A stretch of DNA of 64,000 nucleotides from Vulcanimicrobiota bacterium (GTDB lineage Bacteria > Vulcanimicrobiota > Vulcanimicrobiia > Vulcanimicrobiales > Vulcanimicrobiaceae): assembly GCA_003151115.1 (NCBI GenBank), contig PLWS01000002.1:806001-870000 (forward strand). The letters are read 5' to 3'. The translations under genes and the position numbers were made by a program. Below, in pieces: positions 16,912 to 24,474 of the stretch. Positions within the stretch are counted from its first letter, which is position 1. Each line of letters starts with the position of its first letter. A model generated the notes under the pieces. The model saw nothing but the letters and a program-made list of their open reading frames with translations, made no database searches and was not told where the DNA came from.

Positions 16912-17601
16912 ATGCCGGTGCTTCGCGTGCTGATCGCCGAGGACGACGCGAGCATCGCGGATCTGTTGAAGCACCACTTGAAACGTGAGGGCCTCGACGT
17001 TTGCATCGCAAGCGACGGAAACGCCACGCTGCGCATGGCCCGCAATTGGGCGGATATGCTGATCTTGGACATCGGCCTGCCGGCGATCGACGGGTTTGAG
17101 GTCGCGCGCACCCTGCGGCGGGAGAAGCGCGAGCTGCCGATCGTGATGTTGACGGCGCGCGCCGACGAAGTGGACCGCATCGTCGGCTTGGAACTGGGCG
17201 CCGACGATTACGTCACGAAGCCATTCTCGCCGCGCGAGGTCATCGCGCGCGTGAAGACGCTCGCACGGCGCATCGGCAAAGCCTATCAGGACCATCCGGC
17301 AATTCTGAAATTCGGGCGCCTCGAAATCGACGAGGTTGCGCGCGAAGTGCGTGTGGACGGCGCCTGCATCCGCATGAAGCCGCGTGAGTTCTCGCTGCTT
17401 CTGGAATTGGCAAGCAACGCCGGCATGGCGATGTCGCGCCAAATGCTGCTGGAAAAAATCTGGGGATTCGATTTCGAGGGCGACGAGCGGACCGTCGACG
17501 TGCACGTCCGGCGTATCCGCCTGAAGCTCGAGGAGCAGCGCAGACTTCCGGGCGTGCTGTTGACCGTGCATGGGTTCGGCTACAAGTTCGCCTGCCGCTA
17601 A
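16912..17601 (+). CDS. OmpR/PhoB-family response regulator
   Basis: A 229-residue DNA-binding response regulator. The receiver domain carries the acidic pair in A-E-D-D, the phospho-acceptor D53, T81 in M-L-T-A-R and K103 in T-K-P-F. A winged-helix effector domain (from ~130) follows, with R-P-x-E-type segment M-K-P-R-E-F-S-L-L-L-E-L and the end V-H-G-F-G-Y-K-F. The ATG at 16912 begins exactly at the receiver strand; an in-frame start at 16696 inside recX would add meaningless residues. The kinase gene overlaps its 3' end by 32 bases, so the two form a pair. Position after recA-recX is notable. Confidence 0.95.
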   Translation: MPVLRVLIAEDDASIADLLKHHLKREGLDVCIASDGNATLRMARNWADMLILDIGLPAIDGFEVARTLRREKRELPIVMLTARADEVDRIVGLELGADDYVTKPFSPREVIARVKTLARRIGKAYQDHPAILKFGRLEIDEVAREVRVDGACIRMKPREFSLLLELASNAGMAMSRQMLLEKIWGFDFEGDERTVDVHVRRIRLKLEEQRRLPGVLLTVHGFGYKFACR

Positions 17602-18670
17602 TGGCGGCGGAATACCTCTGCTGGTGCTGCGCGTTCCCGAATTCGAACATATCGCGTGGCGTGAAGGAAAACGTGCGGCCCGACGAGTCGAGCGGCGTGC
17701 GGCACAAGCCTTTGCAACCGCGTCCCGGCGCGTGCTGCGCCGCGGCGACAGCCGCATTCACGATCGCGGTCGCGATACGTTCGCGGTCCTGGTTGCCGAG
17801 CCGCCGCGCGGCACGTCGCGTCCGAGTCCCGCGATCTGCCGGGCGATGCTGCAGCGGATCGCTTCAGAGATGGCGGCCGAGACCGGTTTGCGCGTCGAGA
17901 GCGGATGGACGCTGGCGCAAGTCCCCGTCGACTTGGACGCCGAGATCGAGATCGCGCTCGAACGGGGCGCGCGCGAGCGGGAGCGCTATGAATTCTTTGC
18001 CGCGATCGGACACGAGCTGCGTACTCCGCTGGCTTCGATTCGCGGTTATCTCGAAACGCTGCTCGATGGAGAGATCGACGTTCCGACGTCGCAGCGGTTC
18101 CTGCAGACCGCTCAGCGTGAAGCGCTGCGCATGGGGCGCATGATCGACGGGATGTTCGAATTCTCGCTCTTGGACCTGTCGGCCGGCGCGTGCGGCACGC
18201 GCGGCTGCGACGTCGGCGAGCAACTCGATCTCGCTTGCGATGCGGTCGCTCCGCTGGCACGAGCGCGCAGAATGACCATGGAACGAAATGTCGGTGCATG
18301 CGCCATCGCAAACATCGAGCCGGACGCGTGTCTGCAATTGCTGATCAATCTCCTAGAAAACGCGACGAAGTATGGTTCTGACGGCGGACGGATCGCGATC
18401 GGTGTGCATGCACCGGAAGAACGAGTCGTCGTTACGGTCGACGACGACGGTCCGGGCATCGCTCTACAGGAGCGCGCGTCGGTTTTCGATCTGCGCGTTC
18501 GCGGCAAAGACGCAGCTATTGGGCGCGGCGCCGGCATCGGCTTGGCGATCGTGAAGCTGATCGCCGAGCGCAGCGGCGGCAGCGTTACGATCGTCGATTC
18601 GGCGTTGGGCGGCGCCCGGTTCGAAGTGGTCCTGCCCGCCAAGGCGGAGTTTTCCACAGAGCCGTCGTAG
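17570..18670 (+). CDS. Soluble histidine kinase with degenerate GGDEF-like N-terminus
   Basis: A 366-residue sensor kinase without transmembrane helices. Residues ~15-80 look like the second half of a GGDEF domain (F-A-T-A-S-R-R-V-L-R-R-G-D, then G-R-D-T-F-A-V-L at 67-74 in place of GGDEF). HisKA holds H148 in F-A-A-I-G-H-E-L-R-T-P-L. The ATPase domain has the N box L-I-N-L-L-E-N-A-T-K-Y, G1 V-D-D-D-G-P-G-I and G2 G-R-G-A-G-I-G-L-A-I. The start could be ATG 17570 or GTG 17624. It surely pairs with the overlapping response regulator. Signal is unknown, but the kinase is probably cytosolic. Confidence 0.92.
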   Translation: MGSATSSPAANGGGIPLLVLRVPEFEHIAWREGKRAARRVERRAAQAFATASRRVLRRGDSRIHDRGRDTFAVLVAEPPRGTSRPSPAICRAMLQRIASEMAAETGLRVESGWTLAQVPVDLDAEIEIALERGARERERYEFFAAIGHELRTPLASIRGYLETLLDGEIDVPTSQRFLQTAQREALRMGRMIDGMFEFSLLDLSAGACGTRGCDVGEQLDLACDAVAPLARARRMTMERNVGACAIANIEPDACLQLLINLLENATKYGSDGGRIAIGVHAPEERVVVTVDDDGPGIALQERASVFDLRVRGKDAAIGRGAGIGLAIVKLIAERSGGSVTIVDSALGGARFEVVLPAKAEFSTEPS

Positions 18671-18680
18671 ATGTAAGTCC

Positions 18681-19013
18681 GTGGCAACGACTGTCGCCCG
18701 GTTCGCTCATCGCAGCGAAGAAGAATTTGCCCGGCTTCTGGATTTCTACGAAGTCAGTTGGATCTACGAACCATGCGCCTTTCCGATCTGCTGGGACGCA
18801 CACGGCTACGTCAGCGAGTGGTTCACACCCGATTTCTTCTTGTCTGAATTCGATCTTTTTGTAGAAATGACCGTACTGAGCCCGCGCCTGCTTACCCGAA
18901 AGAACCGCAAGATGAGGCTGCTGCGCCAGGCGTACCCCGACATCCAAATCAAACTCTTCACCCGCCGCGACGTGGAGCGCGTGTTCTCCAATAGGCTCAC
19001 GCGGGCTTCATGA
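18681..19013 (+). CDS. PD-(D/E)XK nuclease-like small protein
   Basis: A 110-residue cytoplasmic protein of a conserved but uncharacterised family. The order of conserved acids (E in W-I-Y-E-P, D in F-T-P-D-F-F-L, E in L-F-V-E-M-T) followed by basic R-K-N-R-K-M-R-L-L-R and D-I-Q-I-K-L-F-T-R-R-D recalls a minimal restriction-endonuclease-like fold. The lysine normally next to the last acid is not obvious, so activity is doubtful. GTG start. The stop overlaps the hpt start by 4 bases, so it is coupled to hypoxanthine phosphoribosyltransferase. Function unknown. Confidence 0.7.
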   Translation: MATTVARFAHRSEEEFARLLDFYEVSWIYEPCAFPICWDAHGYVSEWFTPDFFLSEFDLFVEMTVLSPRLLTRKNRKMRLLRQAYPDIQIKLFTRRDVERVFSNRLTRAS

Positions 19014-19522
19014 TCGCCGAACAGCTCTACGACGAAGCCGCCATCGCGGCTCGCGTTCGAGAACTCGGAGCTGCCATCTCGCGCGACTATGCCGGACTCA
19101 ACCCGATGGTGGTCGGCGTGCTTACCGCCTCCGCGGTGTTCTTGGCCGATCTGACTCGCGCGATCGAGATTCCGTGCGAATTCGACGTGATCGCTTTGAC
19201 TCGGTACCAGGACGCTGAAGGCTTGCGCTTCGTCAAGGACACGTCAGCTTCGGTCGAACGGCGGCACGTGATCCTGGTCGAGGACACCATCGACACCGGT
19301 CTCACGCTGCAATACGTCTCGCGTACGCTTCGCGCGCGTCAACCGGCATCGCTCGAAATCTGCACCCTGCTCGATCGGCCGCACCGCCGGATCGCCGGGC
19401 TCGACGTGAAATATCGCGGGTTTGAGATTCCCGACGTCTTTGTGGTCGGCTACGGCCTCGATTACCAGGGACGGTACAGAGAGTTGCCCGCGCTCTACGC
19501 TCACGGCAGCTGGCCGCGGTAA
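19010..19522 (+). CDS. hpt: Hypoxanthine phosphoribosyltransferase
   Basis: Salvages hypoxanthine and guanine by joining them to PRPP, giving IMP and GMP. The 170-residue protein has the PRPP-binding motif V-I-L-V-E-D-T-I-D-T-G at 87-97. P-M-V-V-G-V-L-T-A-S-A-V-F-L-A-D-L lies at 32-48 and the flexible-loop region contains L-T-R-Y. The C-terminal I-P-D-V-F-V-V-G-Y-G-L-D-Y is the typical hpt ending. The ATG overlaps the preceding gene by 4 bases. purA, another purine gene, lies 1.3 kb downstream. Confidence 0.95.
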   Translation: MIAEQLYDEAAIAARVRELGAAISRDYAGLNPMVVGVLTASAVFLADLTRAIEIPCEFDVIALTRYQDAEGLRFVKDTSASVERRHVILVEDTIDTGLTLQYVSRTLRARQPASLEICTLLDRPHRRIAGLDVKYRGFEIPDVFVVGYGLDYQGRYRELPALYAHGSWPR

Positions 19523-19528
19523 CCGGCG

Positions 19529-20830
19529 GTGCCCGGAAGCGTGCCGCGCCGCATTTCAACGTTCCTCGCGCTGCTGATTATCGCGCTGGTCGCCGTCGCG
19601 CCGGCGTCGGGCCTGGAGATCCAGTCGATCGTGCGCGCGGCCACGCAGTACCAGAATCCCAACCTCCATCTGCAGACAATGTTCCGAGCGGCGCTCTTGG
19701 ATACGACCAAGCTCGCGGAGTTTGCGCCCGACGGCACGGCATACGTCAAGACCGGTGACATTCCGGCAGAGTGGCTGCGCGACGCCAGCGCCCAAGTGCG
19801 TCCTTACCTGTACTACGCGAGCGACCCCACCGTCCGCGCGCTCTTGCGCGCCATCATCGCACGTCAGGCGAAGTACGTGCAGATCGATCCGTATGCCAAT
19901 GCGTTTACGCTCGACTATCGCGTGTGGGAAGAAAAATACGAGCTCGATTCGCTGGCCTACCCCATCACGCTGGCGTGGAGCTATTGGCACGAGACCGGCG
20001 ATGCTTCGATTTTTACGCCCGACGAGCAAAAAGCGTTGGACGCGGCCTTGGCGACGATGCAGCGCGAACAGAATCACGCGCGCAGTTCGCGTTACTCGCA
20101 CACGGAGCTCGTCAACGGTGGAAAAGGCCGTCCGGTGGGCTACACCGGAATGATTTGGACCGGCTTTCGCCCTTCCGACGACGCTTGCTACTATAATTAT
20201 TTGATTCCGTCGGAGATGTTCGCGGTCGTCGCGCTCGGCGATATGGAGCAGATCGAGCGCCAAGTCTACCATGACGGCGCCAAGGCGCGCGCTGCGGCGC
20301 TCTTAGGCAACCAAGTTCGCGGCGGCATCGAAAAATACGGCATGCTGGACGACAAGAAGTACGGACGGATCTACGCGTTCGAAGCGGACGGCTTGGGAAA
20401 CGCCATCATGACCGACGACGCGAATATTCCAAGCTTGCTTTCGGCGCCGTACATCGGCTATGCGAAGGCCGACGACCCGTATTATCTGAACACGCGCGCG
20501 TTCTTATTATCTCAAGACAACGCGTCGTATTATTCTGGAAATGTTGCGCGCGGCATCGGCAGCTATCATACGCCGGATCACTGGATCTGGCCGCTGGCGC
20601 TGGTCATGGAAGGGCTCACGTCGGATTCGCCTACCGAGAAACAGGACGTCCTCAACCAGTTACTGGCGAGCGATCCGGGCGATCATCTGCTGCACGAGTC
20701 CTTCGATCCGAACGATCCGAAGCGCTATACGCGCGTGGATTTCGGCTGGCCGAACGCGCTTTTCAGCGAATACATACTGACGTCGTTTGACGGCGTCTCA
20801 CCTATTCCGATGGGTGAGAAATCGACGTAA
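19529..20830 (+). CDS. GH125 exo-alpha-1,6-mannosidase-like secreted enzyme
   Basis: A 433-residue exported glycoside hydrolase of family 125 (formerly DUF1237), metal-independent enzymes that remove alpha-1,6-mannose from glycans. A signal peptide (ends near A-S-G) is followed by T-G-D-I-P-A-E-W-L-R-D-A-S-A-Q-V near residues 75-90, K-Y-E-L-D-S-L-A-Y-P, W-T-G-F-R-P-S-D-D-A, and R-G-I-G-S-Y-H-T-P-D-H-W-I-W-P. These are the family's active-site blocks. GTG start, 6 bases after hpt. Its last codons overlap the apparent AUC start of purA. Presence suggests use of external mannan or turnover of its own mannosylated polymers. Confidence 0.9.
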   Translation: MPGSVPRRISTFLALLIIALVAVAPASGLEIQSIVRAATQYQNPNLHLQTMFRAALLDTTKLAEFAPDGTAYVKTGDIPAEWLRDASAQVRPYLYYASDPTVRALLRAIIARQAKYVQIDPYANAFTLDYRVWEEKYELDSLAYPITLAWSYWHETGDASIFTPDEQKALDAALATMQREQNHARSSRYSHTELVNGGKGRPVGYTGMIWTGFRPSDDACYYNYLIPSEMFAVVALGDMEQIERQVYHDGAKARAAALLGNQVRGGIEKYGMLDDKKYGRIYAFEADGLGNAIMTDDANIPSLLSAPYIGYAKADDPYYLNTRAFLLSQDNASYYSGNVARGIGSYHTPDHWIWPLALVMEGLTSDSPTEKQDVLNQLLASDPGDHLLHESFDPNDPKRYTRVDFGWPNALFSEYILTSFDGVSPIPMGEKST

Positions 20831-21966
20831 TCGTCGGCCTACAGTGGGGTGACGAAGGCAAAGGCCGCATCGTCGACTATTACGCACGCGATTTCGACAT
20901 CGTGGCGCGCTTCGGCGGCGGCGACAACGCCGGACACACGATTCGTGTGGGCGATCTGAAGCTGGCGCTGCGCATCGTTCCATCGGCCGTGCTGCAAGAA
21001 CATTGCGAACTCTTCATCGGCGGCGGAACGGTCGTCAGCCTCGCCGGTTTGCTTGCGGAGCTCGAGGGCCTCGCTAAAATCGGCGTCGATACCTCGCGGG
21101 TCAAAATCTCCGACCGCGCGCACGTCGTCTTCCCGCACCACGCCGATGCCGATCGCGAAGCGGAACGCGCTCGCGGCGCGTCCGCGCTAGGAACGACGGG
21201 GCGCGGCATCGGGCCGGCCTACGTCGACAAAGTTGCACGCAAGGGCGTGACGTTCGGCGAGATGCTCGTCGCAGGTAAGCTCGACGAAGGCATCGCGCGG
21301 CACGTGGTGGACGGCGTCGAGTATCTGCATTCCGCGCTCGAACGGGGCAGGAAAGTCTTGGCCGAGGGCGCGCAGGGCACGTTGCTGGATGTGGGTTACG
21401 GCACGTACCCGTACGTTACGAGCTCGCATACGCTCGCGGGCGGCGCGTGCATCGGCTTGGGAGTCGGACCGCGCGCGATCGATCGCGTGCTCGGAGTCGT
21501 CAAAGCGTACGCAACGCGCGTCGGCGGCGGACCCTTTCCTTCGGAACTTCCGGGTAAAGACGGCGAGCGTTTGCGCGCGGCGGGCGCCGAGTTCGGAACC
21601 GTAACCGGCCGTCCGCGACGCTGCGGATGGTTTGATGCGGTCGCCGCACGTTACTCAGCACGACTCAACGGTTTGACCGCAGCGGCGATCACGAAACTCG
21701 ACGTTCTTTCGGGGTTGGAGAAGATCGGCATCGTCACGGGGTACCGCGTCGCCGGAAAACCCACGGCGTTTGCATCGGCTGCGGATCCGCGCCTCGAGGT
21801 TGAAATCGAATTCGTCCCGGGCTGGAACGATGACATCTCAGGCATCACGCGGATCGGCGGCCTTCCGGCCGCGGCGCAGGCGTACGTGAAACGCATCGAA
21901 GCCGCTCTAGGCGTACCGGTCGAGTGCGTTTCGGTCGGCCCCGAACGTTCGCAATTGGCCGTGTGA
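20821..21966 (+). CDS. purA: Adenylosuccinate synthetase, apparent AUC start
   Basis: Joins IMP and aspartate using GTP, the first step from IMP to AMP. The GTP/IMP-binding start of the protein (V-G-L-Q-W-G-D-E-G-K-G-R-I-V-D) is encoded at 20833-20877. Yet the first in-frame ATG/GTG/TTG is GTG at 20902, beyond it. An in-frame stop at 20815-20817 limits the upstream side. The residue where PurA normally begins is encoded by ATC at 20821, preceded by GGGTGAG. I therefore annotate an AUC start, giving 381 residues. That is shorter than the usual ~430, with a gap after F-G-E-M-L-V. G-A-Q-G-T-L-L-D and G-R-P-R-R-C-G-W-F-D are intact. Confidence 0.88.
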   Translation: MDVIVGLQWGDEGKGRIVDYYARDFDIVARFGGGDNAGHTIRVGDLKLALRIVPSAVLQEHCELFIGGGTVVSLAGLLAELEGLAKIGVDTSRVKISDRAHVVFPHHADADREAERARGASALGTTGRGIGPAYVDKVARKGVTFGEMLVAGKLDEGIARHVVDGVEYLHSALERGRKVLAEGAQGTLLDVGYGTYPYVTSSHTLAGGACIGLGVGPRAIDRVLGVVKAYATRVGGGPFPSELPGKDGERLRAAGAEFGTVTGRPRRCGWFDAVAARYSARLNGLTAAAITKLDVLSGLEKIGIVTGYRVAGKPTAFASAADPRLEVEIEFVPGWNDDISGITRIGGLPAAAQAYVKRIEAALGVPVECVSVGPERSQLAV

Positions 21967-21973
21967 GATCGCG

Positions 21974-22354
21974 TTGGCGGACGCGCTCGAAACGCTGCTC
22001 GCACAGCGGCGAATCGCCGAGAACGCTAAGCGCGCAGCGCTCGCGCACGCGCAGGCGCAGCTAGAGCAAGCCGAGCGGCGGCTCGCCAATCTCGAACGCG
22101 ATTTCGCGCGTGCCTGTCGCGAGATCGAGCGCACCGGAACTTCGTTGGCCGCCAACCTGGAACGTGCGGTTGAGGCGGCGCGGTCCGCCGTTTTGCTGCG
22201 CCGGACTGAAACGGAAGAGTTGCGAAGTCAGGCGCTGGCGGCAATCCGCGAACGCGAGATCGCCGAGGCGCTGAAAAGACGCCGGGCCGCGGAATACGCC
22301 GCACTCCAAGCCCGAAAGGAAGAGCGAGAGCTCGACGAAGCCAACCAGGCCTAA
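21974..22354 (+). CDS. FliJ-like coiled-coil protein
   Basis: A 126-residue, wholly helical protein rich in Ala, Arg and Glu, with heptad-like spacing throughout (L-A-Q-R-R-I-A-E-N-A-K-R, L-E-Q-A-E-R-R-L-A-N-L-E-R-D). Size and composition recall FliJ, the coiled-coil chaperone of flagellar export, but there is no diagnostic motif and no export apparatus gene nearby. TTG start 7 bases after purA. Its stop abuts the ATG of trpE, so it is in the same transcript. Could equally be an unrelated structural coiled coil. Confidence 0.6.
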   Translation: MADALETLLAQRRIAENAKRAALAHAQAQLEQAERRLANLERDFARACREIERTGTSLAANLERAVEAARSAVLLRRTETEELRSQALAAIREREIAEALKRRRAAEYAALQARKEERELDEANQA

Positions 22355-23716
22355 ATGGCCAGCCTCGCCTCGCGCAGCCGTACCATTGCGTCCGATACCA
22401 TCACGCCCATCAGCGCGCTCGCGGCGTTAGGAACGCCCGGCGCGTCGTGCTTGCTCGAGAGCGTGGAAAGCGGCGGCCGGATCTCGCGCTACTCCTTTGT
22501 CGGCATCGATTACCTCGAAGCCCGCACCTTTAAAGACGACGGCAACATGGTTGCGGCGATCCGCGCCTTTGTGAACGGCCATCGCGACCACGTCGACGAC
22601 CCGCTCCGGCTGGGCGGCGCGCTGGTGGCATTCTCCTACGATGCGGCACGCTCGTTCGCGCGATTGCCGGAACGCGAGCCTGCCGATCCGCCGATGCCGG
22701 CTGCCTATGTCGCTTTGCCCGCGACGTGGCTGATCTTCGATCATTTCAGCGACGAACTTGCGATCTGGACGTGCGGCGAACGAGAGGGTGATCTCGAAGC
22801 GCGCGTCGGCTCGTACGTCGACCGGCTGATGTCCGCGCGGCCGTCGCTTCCCGGCTCGGTACGGGGAATCGAGCCGGCTGAAGCTTCGCTGGACCGCTCG
22901 CAGTTTCTCGAGCTCGCGCGACGGGTCAAGGAGTACATTCTGGACGGCGAAGTGTATCAGCTCCAACTCGGGATACGTTTTTCTGCGCGCCTCGACGGAA
23001 GAGCTTTCGACGTGTATCGTGCGGTCCGTTCGCGCAATCCGTCACCCTATATGTTTTATGTGGACGCGCCTTTCGGCCAACTGCTCGGTGCGTCGCCCGA
23101 GTTCTTGGTGCGGCTCGAAGGCAGAACCGCGCGCATCCGCCCGCTGGCCGGTACGCGCCTGCGCGGCAGCGACGAGTCGCAGGACGTGATCATCGCGGGC
23201 GAGCTGCTCGCGAACGAAAAAGAACGGGCCGAGCACGTCATGCTCGTCGACCTTGGCCGCAACGATCTCGGAGCCGTGTGTGACTTCGGGTCGGTCAAAG
23301 TTTCGGAGCTGCTGCAGTTGGAGCGCTACAGCCACGTCATGCACATCGTTTCCGATGTGACTGGGACGCTGCGGTCGGGTTGCGACGCGCTCGATCTCTT
23401 TGCCGCCGGCTTCCCGGCCGGGACCGTCACCGGCACGCCGAAGATTCGCGCCATGCAGCTGATCGACGAACTCGAGCCGGTCGCGCGCGGATTTTACGCG
23501 GGCAGCATCGGACGCTGGGCTTTCAGCGGCGATTTCGATTCTTGCATCACGCTGCGGAGCATGCACGTGCACGACGGAAACATTCATTGGCAAGCTTCCG
23601 CGGGGATCGTCGCTGACAGCGATCCGGAAGCGGAGTACGACGAAATCCTGGGCAAAACAGAAATCGCGCGTGTCGTTTTGAGCCTGTCGAAGGGCGCGGA
23701 GCTTGCGGCTACATGA
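22355..23716 (+). CDS. trpE: Anthranilate synthase component I
   Basis: Makes anthranilate from chorismate with ammonia from TrpG, the first step of tryptophan synthesis. The 453-residue protein has the tryptophan-feedback motif L-L-E-S at 33-36. The chorismate-binding blocks are G-T-V-T-G-T-P-K-I-R-A-M, Y-A-G-S-I-G-R-W-A-F-S-G and A-S-A-G-I-V-A-D-S-D-P-E-A-E-Y. The start abuts the previous stop. The last ~10 residues (L-S-L-S-K-G) come from a REP-like repeat core. trpG overlaps by 4 bases. It could also serve folate synthesis (PabB-like), but the feedback motif and the aromatic attenuator downstream favour tryptophan. Confidence 0.92.
   Translation: MASLASRSRTIASDTITPISALAALGTPGASCLLESVESGGRISRYSFVGIDYLEARTFKDDGNMVAAIRAFVNGHRDHVDDPLRLGGALVAFSYDAARSFARLPEREPADPPMPAAYVALPATWLIFDHFSDELAIWTCGEREGDLEARVGSYVDRLMSARPSLPGSVRGIEPAEASLDRSQFLELARRVKEYILDGEVYQLQLGIRFSARLDGRAFDVYRAVRSRNPSPYMFYVDAPFGQLLGASPEFLVRLEGRTARIRPLAGTRLRGSDESQDVIIAGELLANEKERAEHVMLVDLGRNDLGAVCDFGSVKVSELLQLERYSHVMHIVSDVTGTLRSGCDALDLFAAGFPAGTVTGTPKIRAMQLIDELEPVARGFYAGSIGRWAFSGDFDSCITLRSMHVHDGNIHWQASAGIVADSDPEAEYDEILGKTEIARVVLSLSKGAELAAT
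23672..23693 (+). repeat. REP-like repeat core inside the trpE C-terminus (copy D)
   Basis: GTTTTGAGCCTGTCGAAGG matches the core GAGCCTGTCGAAGG of the dispersed repeat (copies A-C). Here it is read as protein, giving V-L-S-L-S-K-G at the very end of TrpE. Confidence 0.65.
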
Positions 23717-24282
23717 AAGTGCTCTTCGTCGATAACTTCGATTCGTTCACGTATAACGTCGTGCACCTGTTGGCCGAACAAGGCGCGCAGCCCGACGTCG
23801 TGCACAACGACGATCCGCGTCTCGGCGCGAAACTGTTGGAAGAGTATGATGCGCTCGTGATCGGGCCGGGTCCGGGCAATCCGAGCCAAACGCCGCAGAT
23901 CGTGCAGCTGGTCCGCGACGCTGCCGCCCGCAAGATGCCCGTCTTCGGAGTCTGCCTGGGCCTGCAGGCGATCGGCGAGGCGTTCGGCGCACGGGTGACG
24001 CGCGCGCCCGAACCGATGCACGGAAAAGTCTCCGCGATTACGCACCGCGGCGGAACGCTCTTCGAAGGACTTGCGTCACCGCTGCACGAGACGCGCTATC
24101 ATTCGCTCTGCCTCGATCCGGCCACACTTCCCGACGAGCTCGAGGTCTGCGCGCGCAGCTCCGACGGCGTCGTTCAAGCGATCGCGCACCGCACGCTGCC
24201 GATCACCGCCGTGCAGTTTCACCCCGAGTCGGTTCTGAGCGAAAACGGCGCGCGGATCGTCCGCAACGCGCTGGGCCTGTAA
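23713..24282 (+). CDS. trpG: Anthranilate synthase component II (glutamine amidotransferase)
   Basis: Class I glutamine amidotransferase that supplies ammonia to TrpE. The 189-residue protein opens D-N-F-D-S-F-T-Y-N. The oxyanion loop G-P-G-P-G-N-P is at 51-57, the catalytic C81 in G-V-C-L-G, and H170/E172 in Q-F-H-P-E-S complete the triad. The ATG overlaps the trpE stop by 4 bases. It may be shared with folate synthesis, as PabA is in many bacteria. The next promoter begins 8 bases after its stop. Confidence 0.95.
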   Translation: MKVLFVDNFDSFTYNVVHLLAEQGAQPDVVHNDDPRLGAKLLEEYDALVIGPGPGNPSQTPQIVQLVRDAAARKMPVFGVCLGLQAIGEAFGARVTRAPEPMHGKVSAITHRGGTLFEGLASPLHETRYHSLCLDPATLPDELEVCARSSDGVVQAIAHRTLPITAVQFHPESVLSENGARIVRNALGL

Positions 24283-24290
24283 CGCGAAAA

Positions 24291-24320
24291 TTGACAGCCC
24301 GCGCTAAGCCGTGATAGACT
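24291..24320 (+). promoter_or_regulatory. Promoter of the aromatic attenuator/DAHP synthase unit
   Basis: A perfect TTGACA at 24291-24296 is followed after 18 bases by TAGACT at 24315-24320 (4 of 6). Transcription from it would begin near 24327, one or two bases before the ATG of the leader peptide. Confidence 0.65.
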
Positions 24321-24328
24321 GCCCTTCA

Positions 24329-24394
24329 ATGAAGATCTCGTCCGCGCGCTATTCCTATTGGTGGTACCTCACCGCAGAAATGCCGGTACGTTAA
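24329..24394 (+). CDS. Tyr/Trp-rich attenuator leader peptide
   Basis: A 21-codon reading frame, too short for ordinary gene callers. After a start M-K-I-S-S-A-R it encodes Y-S-Y-W-W-Y at residues 8-13 and stops at TAA 24392. Three tyrosines and two adjacent tryptophans in six codons cannot be expected by chance. Such runs are the hallmark of ribosome-mediated attenuation leaders. No Shine-Dalgarno sequence precedes it, and the promoter places the transcript start almost at its ATG, so it is probably translated leaderless. Stalling on these codons would report charged tRNA-Tyr and tRNA-Trp levels to the DAHP synthase gene downstream. Confidence 0.88.
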   Translation: MKISSARYSYWWYLTAEMPVR

Positions 24395-24454
24395 GCGCGC
24401 CAACGAAGATCCTCGTTCACTCTTCAAAAGCCGCCCTTACCGGGGCGGTTTTTT
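24364..24454 (+). terminator. Transcription attenuator (pause, antiterminator and terminator hairpins)
   Basis: The terminator is CCGCCC (24431-24436) paired with GGGCGG (24443-24448), followed by six T (24449-24454). Upstream, GTACC (24364-24368), overlapping the Trp-Tyr codons, pairs with GGTAC (24385-24389). The segment CCGGTA (24383-24388) can instead pair with TACCGG (24438-24443), which lies in the loop and 3' arm of the terminator. A ribosome stalled at the Tyr/Trp codons would mask the first strand, free CCGGTA and break the terminator. A third small hairpin, AACGA...TCGTT, lies at about 24402-24417. The pairing is read from sequence; regulation is inferred. Confidence 0.85.
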
Positions 24455-24474
24455 ATCTCTTTGAGGCTGCAATC

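Noticed and set aside
24358-24474. Earlier in-frame ATG for DAHP synthase
   Set aside because: It would translate through the terminator hairpin and overlaps the leader peptide in another frame; GTG 24475 has a ribosome-binding site and fits the family length.
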